Source: Thermoleophilia bacterium (GTDB taxonomy: Bacteria > Actinomycetota > Thermoleophilia > Gaiellales > Gaiellaceae). Taken from it: DNA of 27,954 bases. Shown piece after piece: positions 24,734 through 27,954 of this stretch (within the stretch, counting starts at the first letter, position 1; every line of letters starts with the position of its first letter). The translations under genes were made by a program, and so were the position numbers. The notes under the pieces were generated by a model. That model did not search any database, was not told the DNA's origin, and was given only the letters and a program-made list of their open reading frames with translations. The DNA lies in the NCBI GenBank assembly GCA_025927435.1, contig JAICLM010000003.1, forward strand, positions 1-27,954, written 5' to 3'.

Positions 24734-25457
24734 CGCGGGTGACGGTCATGAGCGCGACGCGCGTCATCCGGTCGACCGCGCCCCGCAGCTCCTCGTCGGT
24801 GATCCGCGTGAAGACACCCTCGACGATGATGTCCGAGACGGTGAGGAGGCAGCCTCCGTGGACTCCCTGCACCTTCCCGATGCCGCCGATCGCCGCGACC
24901 GTGAACAGCGCGGCGGCCTCCATCTCCACGCCGAGGATGCCGCGGCTCGACCAGCGCTCGTACTGCCCCTCGCTCGGGTTGTAGAAGACGTCGCTCGAGA
25001 CGATCGGCCCGACGTGCATCGGCTGGCCGAGCTCCTTCGCCGCATGGACGGCCCCGTGGATGAGCTCCCAGGACGCGGTCGGGCAGTGGGGCTCGTTCTG
25101 CACGAGGTGGCTCGCGGTCGCGTCTGCCGGCACTGCGGTCAGCGCCACGATCAGGTCGCCGAGCGCGTGGTGCGCCTGTAGCCCGCCGCAGGTGCCGACG
25201 CGCATCAGCCGTTTGCAGCCGAGCTGGATCAACTCCTCGAAGACGATGGTTGCGCCGGGACAGCCCATGCCGGTGCCCTGCACCGAGACGCGCTTCCCTT
25301 CCCACGTTCCCGTGTAGCCGAGCAGCCCGCGCTCCTCGTTCACCCGGGTCACGTCGTCGAAGTACGTCTCGGCGATGTACTTCGCGCGCAGCGGGTCGCC
25401 GGGGAGGAGGACGGCGTCGGCGTAGTCGCCAGGCTCCGCTCGCAGATGAATCGGCAC
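24729..25457 (-). CDS. deoD: Purine nucleoside phosphorylase, DeoD type
   Basis: 242 residues from GTG 25457, preceded at 6 nt by TAGAGT. The sequence is DeoD-like: MPIHLRAEPGDYADAVLLPG, GDPLRAKYIAE, VSVQGTGMGCPGATIVFEEL (phosphate site), RVGTCGGLQ, the EMEAAALF substrate loop, and SDxxxEG near the end (VSDIIVEG). Purine nucleosides plus phosphate yield bases and ribose-1-phosphate for salvage. Its last codons, MTVTRD, overlap the start of the DAG kinase gene. A related uridine phosphorylase is less likely given GDPLRAKYIAE and TGMG. Hpt nearby also serves purine salvage. Confidence 0.92.
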   Translation of the reverse strand: MPIHLRAEPGDYADAVLLPGDPLRAKYIAETYFDDVTRVNEERGLLGYTGTWEGKRVSVQGTGMGCPGATIVFEELIQLGCKRLMRVGTCGGLQAHHALGDLIVALTAVPADATASHLVQNEPHCPTASWELIHGAVHAAKELGQPMHVGPIVSSDVFYNPSEGQYERWSSRGILGVEMEAAALFTVAAIGGIGKVQGVHGGCLLTVSDIIVEGVFTRITDEELRGAVDRMTRVALMTVTRD

Positions 25458-25463
25458 AGCGCG

Positions 25464-25469
25464 ACTCTA
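25464..25469 (-). promoter_or_regulatory. Candidate -10 element for deoD (TAGAGT), leaderless
   Basis: On the minus strand TAGAGT ends 6 nt before GTG 25457. On the other strand GAGAAT (25477-25482) ends 6 nt before ATG 25489, so two divergent -10 candidates lie 7 nt apart. Confidence 0.45.
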
Positions 25470-25488
25470 TCCGGGTGAGAATTCCGGC

Positions 25489-26271
25489 ATGGCCGAGACC
25501 GTGTCGCCCGCCCTCGACCAGGTACTCGCCTTCTGCGCGGAGCAGCCGGTCGAGCGTGTGTTCCTCGAGGACATCGCCAGGCGCGGGCTCGGGCGCTTCT
25601 CGGCCGTCGCCGGCCCGGGCGGTCGGCTCGAGGCTCTGTGCCACCTGGGGGCCAACATCGTCCCTTCCGGCAGCGGCTGCGCGGACTTCGCCGAGCCGGC
25701 GGCGCGAAGCGCGGCGCGGATGGTGATCGGCGAGGAGCGTGCCGTCGGGGAGCTGTGGGACGCCGCGCGGCCCCGGATGCCGCGGCCGCGAGACGATCGG
25801 CCGGGGCAGCCCGTCTACGCGCTGCGGGAAGCGCCGGAACCGGGGGAGACCGGGCTGCGCGCGGCGCGCCTGTTCGACCTCGACCTGCTGGTGCCAGCGT
25901 GCGCCGAGGCGCACCGCGAGGAGATCGGCGTCGACCCGCTGAAGCGCGACGCGGAAGGGTTCCGCTGGCGCACGCGGCAGCAGATCGAGGAAGGGCGCTC
26001 GTGGCTCTGGGTCGAGCGGGGCGTGATCCTCTTCAAAGCCGAGGCTTCGGCCTGGACGCCCGCGGCGGTGCAGCTGCAGCAGGTCTGGGTCGATCCGCAG
26101 GCCCGCCGGCGCGGCTATGCCCGCCGCGCGCTGCGCGACCTCTGCCGCCTGCTGCTGGAGCAGGTGCCGGCGGTGTGCCTTTTCGTCCGGCCGGAGAACG
26201 ACCCGGCGCTGCGCCTCTACGACTCGATCGGGATGACCCGCGAGCTGACGTATCGCAGCCTCGTGTTCTAG
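25489..26271 (+). CDS. Two-domain GNAT protein (DUF4081-like N-terminus)
   Basis: 260 residues. The N-terminal part (about 1-125) resembles the DUF4081-type domain common in actinobacteria; the C-terminal part (about 130-260) is a GNAT domain with acetyl-CoA loop VWVDPQARRRGYARRAL and the closing segment VRPENDPALRLYDSIGM. It acetylates an unknown amine. It is divergent from deoD with 31 bp between starts. tilS follows after 16 nt, so it may be co-transcribed with tilS-hpt-ftsH. Confidence 0.82.
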   Translation: MAETVSPALDQVLAFCAEQPVERVFLEDIARRGLGRFSAVAGPGGRLEALCHLGANIVPSGSGCADFAEPAARSAARMVIGEERAVGELWDAARPRMPRPRDDRPGQPVYALREAPEPGETGLRAARLFDLDLLVPACAEAHREEIGVDPLKRDAEGFRWRTRQQIEEGRSWLWVERGVILFKAEASAWTPAAVQLQQVWVDPQARRRGYARRALRDLCRLLLEQVPAVCLFVRPENDPALRLYDSIGMTRELTYRSLVF

Positions 26272-26275
26272 GCGG

Positions 26276-26281
26276 CACAAT
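26276..26281 (+). promoter_or_regulatory. Weak candidate -10 element (CACAAT)
   Basis: CACAAT ends 6 nt before the tilS ATG at 26288; no ribosome binding site is seen. The match to TATAAT is 4 of 6, so this is tentative. Confidence 0.25.
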
Positions 26282-26287
26282 CGGCGG

Positions 26288-27262
26288 ATGGACGAGTTGC
26301 GCGATCGGGTCGAGCGCTTCGTCCGCGAGCACGAGCTGATCCCGGCGGGCGGCGAGGTCACGTGCCTTGTCTCGGGGGGCGCCGACTCGACCTGCCTGTG
26401 GCATCTGCTCGGCTCGCTCGGCTACCGCGTCTCGGCGCTCCATGTGAACCACGAGCTGCGCGGCGAGGACTCCGAGGAGGACGCTCGGTTCTGCGCGGAC
26501 GTCCTCGGCGCGGAGGTCGTCGAGGCAGACGGCCGCGGCTTGACCGAGGCGGAGCTCCGCGAGCAGCGGTACCGAGTAACAGCGCCTCACAAGCTCCGGG
26601 CCAGCGGCCACACCGCCTCGGACCAGGTCGAGACGATCCTCTACCGGCTCGTCTCCCGCGGAGCCGCTACCGGTATCGCGCCCAAAGGCGACCACGGGGT
26701 CGTCCACCCGCTGCTGCCGCTTTGGCGGGCCGAGACGGAGGCGTACTGCCGCACAGCGGGGCTCGAGTACCGGGTCGACGCCTCCAATGCCGAGACGAAG
26801 CGCGGCCTGATCCGCAACGAGATCCTGCCGCTCCTGCGGCGGATCCATCCGGCGGCCGACGAGAACCTCCTGCGCGCGCTCGACCCGCGTGACACGCTCC
26901 CGCCTGCACTCGCCGAGCTGCTCGCCGCGCCCGTCGGCTCGAAGCGCGTCGACCTCGGCGGCGGCCTGCAGGCGGTGCGCGAGCACGAGCGCCTCTGGCT
27001 CGAGCACGGGCCTGTCGAACTGGCCGGCGAGATCAGGTGGGGCGAGTGGACGATCCGCTCGGAGCTCGAAGGGCTTAGAGTGCGCGGATGGAGGCCCGGC
27101 GACCGGTTGGCGGGTAGGAGGCGCAAGATCCAGGACGTGTTCGTCGACGCGAAGGTGCCGCGCTCGGAGCGCGAGGCGTGGCCGCTCGTCGTGCGCGGCG
27201 ACGAGGTCGTGGCCGTGCCCGGCATCGTCGAGCACCCGGAGGTGCAGGCTGTCCGCGACTGA
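26288..27262 (+). CDS. tilS: tRNA(Ile)-lysidine synthase
   Basis: 324 residues. The PP-loop is CLVSGGADSTCLWHLL (S29-S34), followed by VNHELRGEDSEEDARF and the conserved HTASDQVETILYRLVSRG, all hallmarks of TilS. It ligates lysine to C34 of the AUA-reading tRNA-Ile so that AUA is read as Ile. Further domains: YRVDASNAETKRGLIRNEI and a shortened C-terminal region (PGDRLAGRRRKIQDVFVDAK). The order tilS-hpt-ftsH is widely conserved. Its stop is 13 nt before hpt. Confidence 0.94.
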   Translation: MDELRDRVERFVREHELIPAGGEVTCLVSGGADSTCLWHLLGSLGYRVSALHVNHELRGEDSEEDARFCADVLGAEVVEADGRGLTEAELREQRYRVTAPHKLRASGHTASDQVETILYRLVSRGAATGIAPKGDHGVVHPLLPLWRAETEAYCRTAGLEYRVDASNAETKRGLIRNEILPLLRRIHPAADENLLRALDPRDTLPPALAELLAAPVGSKRVDLGGGLQAVREHERLWLEHGPVELAGEIRWGEWTIRSELEGLRVRGWRPGDRLAGRRRKIQDVFVDAKVPRSEREAWPLVVRGDEVVAVPGIVEHPEVQAVRD

Positions 27263-27275
27263 GCTCGAACGGGCC

Positions 27276-27809
27276 GTGACCGAGATCCTGATCGAGGAGG
27301 AGGACCTCCAGCGGCGGATCACCGAGCTCGGCATGGAGATCTCCGCCGACTACGAGGGCCGCGACCTGCTTCTCGTGGGCGTCCTCAAGGGAGCCGTCTT
27401 CTTCCTCGCCGATCTGATGCGGCACCTGACGGTGCCCTGCGAGATCGACTTCATGGCGATCTCGAGCTACGGCGCGTCGACCGACTCCTCGGGCGTGGTA
27501 CGGATCCTCAAGGACCTCGACATCAACATCGAGGGACGCCACGTGCTCGTCGTCGAGGACATCATCGACTCGGGCCTCACGCTCTCGTATCTCGTGCGGA
27601 ATCTCGAGGCGCGCGAGCCCGCGAGCCTCGAGGTCTGCGCACTCCTCACGAAGCCCGACCGGCGCGAGATCGACGTGCCGGTGCGGTACACGGGCTTCGA
27701 GATCCCGAATCGCTTCGTGATCGGGTACGGTCTCGACTTCGCCGAGCGATACCGAAATCTCCCGTACGTCGGCGTGCTCGACGACTCTCTCGTGCTGACC
27801 GGCGCGTAG
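27276..27809 (+). CDS. hpt: Hypoxanthine phosphoribosyltransferase
   Basis: 177 residues from GTG 27276. It converts hypoxanthine (and often guanine) plus PRPP to the nucleotide. Motifs: VGVLKGAVFFLADL (pyrophosphate loop), DFMAISSYGASTDSSG (flexible catalytic loop), VLVVEDIIDSGLTLSYL (PRPP-binding motif with its acidic pair), and a C-terminal VIGYGLDFAERYRNLPYVG base-binding loop. The length is typical. An upstream frame inside tilS is not part of the gene. It fits the tilS-hpt-ftsH block and complements deoD for purine salvage. Confidence 0.95.
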   Translation: MTEILIEEEDLQRRITELGMEISADYEGRDLLLVGVLKGAVFFLADLMRHLTVPCEIDFMAISSYGASTDSSGVVRILKDLDINIEGRHVLVVEDIIDSGLTLSYLVRNLEAREPASLEVCALLTKPDRREIDVPVRYTGFEIPNRFVIGYGLDFAERYRNLPYVGVLDDSLVLTGA

Positions 27810-27810
27810 C

Positions 27811-27829
27811 CGGGGGTGCCGCCGCCCCG
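27811..27829 (+). terminator. Weak hairpin after hpt
   Basis: CGGGG (27811-27815) pairs with CCCCG (27825-27829) around a 9-nt loop, followed only by TT. It may reduce read-through into ftsH; TACCCT at 27850-27855 is a possible separate -10 for ftsH. Confidence 0.25.
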
Positions 27830-27870
27830 TTACACGGTCGTGCCGCTGGTACCCTCAACCGGGAGATCTC

Positions 27871-27954
27871 GTGAATCGCTTCTTCCGTAGCGCGCTCTTC
27901 CCGCTGGTCATCATCGCGGCCCTCGTCTGGCTGGCGGTGCAGACACTCGGCCAC
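27871..27954 (+). CDS. ftsH: ATP-dependent zinc metalloprotease FtsH, N-terminal fragment
   Basis: GTG 27871 with GGGAGA at 27861-27866 opens a frame running off the right edge (28 residues). It reads MNRFFRSALFPLVII and onward: a short basic head then a hydrophobic helix, the first FtsH membrane span. The identification rests mostly on the conserved order tilS-hpt-ftsH; the AAA and protease domains lie outside the window. FtsH degrades membrane and selected cytosolic proteins. Confidence 0.7.
   Translation, partial: MNRFFRSALFPLVIIAALVWLAVQTLGH

Noticed and set aside
24556..26361. Minus-strand open frame of about 600 codons over DAGK, deoD, GNAT and tilS
   Set aside because: Crosses four recognised genes in other frames; no coherent product.

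Overview
The window is a dense, GC-rich stretch of chromosome. Short intergenic gaps, GTG/TTG starts, many 4-nt stop/start overlaps, a MaoC/GcdH/acyl-CoA dehydrogenase set and the order tilS-hpt-ftsH all fit an actinobacterium. The short, Thermus-like ValS architecture and the gene mix suggest a deep-branching class such as Thermoleophilia; that placement is inference, since there is no rRNA here. I see no phage, IS element, CRISPR array, toxin-antitoxin pair or restriction system. It is mostly core and metabolic genome with several unusual local features.

Layout. (1) 1-1145: tail of an unidentified gene, a 130-bp run of inverted repeats, and a tandem GNAT protein. (2) 1189-4673: a MaoC-type hydratase, then the glyoxylate shunt operon aceA-aceB (GTGA overlap) ending with a 42-residue Cys-rich peptide gene and a terminator-like hairpin. 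(3) 4856-5593: FadR/GntR-type regulator. (4) 5618-12237: a long co-directional housekeeping run, valS-folC-(43-aa membrane peptide)-(zinc-ribbon membrane protein)-ndk-methyltransferase-maf-APH-like, with frequent start/stop overlaps. (5) 12245-14970: a minus-strand lipoprotein and tRNA-Pro(CGG), then HAD phosphatase, NfeD-like and SPFH genes on the plus strand. (6) 14983-20895: a TetR regulator, threonine dehydratase with a small secreted protein, an enolase-superfamily protein, glutaryl-CoA dehydrogenase divergent from a second acyl-CoA dehydrogenase, and a thioesterase. (7) 20973-25457: an HprK-like P-loop protein divergent from a sirtuin, a coiled-coil protein, and a minus-strand operon deoD-diacylglycerol kinase-PAP2 phosphatase. 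(8) 25489-27954: DUF4081-like/GNAT, tilS, hpt and the start of ftsH.

How it fits together. MaoC hydratase, two acyl-CoA dehydrogenases, a thioesterase and the glyoxylate shunt point to growth on fatty acids or other acyl-CoA-yielding substrates. A 34-bp palindrome between the two divergent dehydrogenases has the 7-4-7 geometry of FadR(TetR)-type operators, and a FadR-like TetR protein is encoded about 4 kb away. Many genes lack a Shine-Dalgarno sequence and instead have a TANNNT hexamer 6-8 nt before the start codon, as expected for leaderless transcripts. The best leads are the altered signature motifs of ValS, two successive operon genes (DAG kinase and PAP2) with no canonical start codon, the operator, the bidirectional tRNA-Pro/HAD promoter, and two microproteins.
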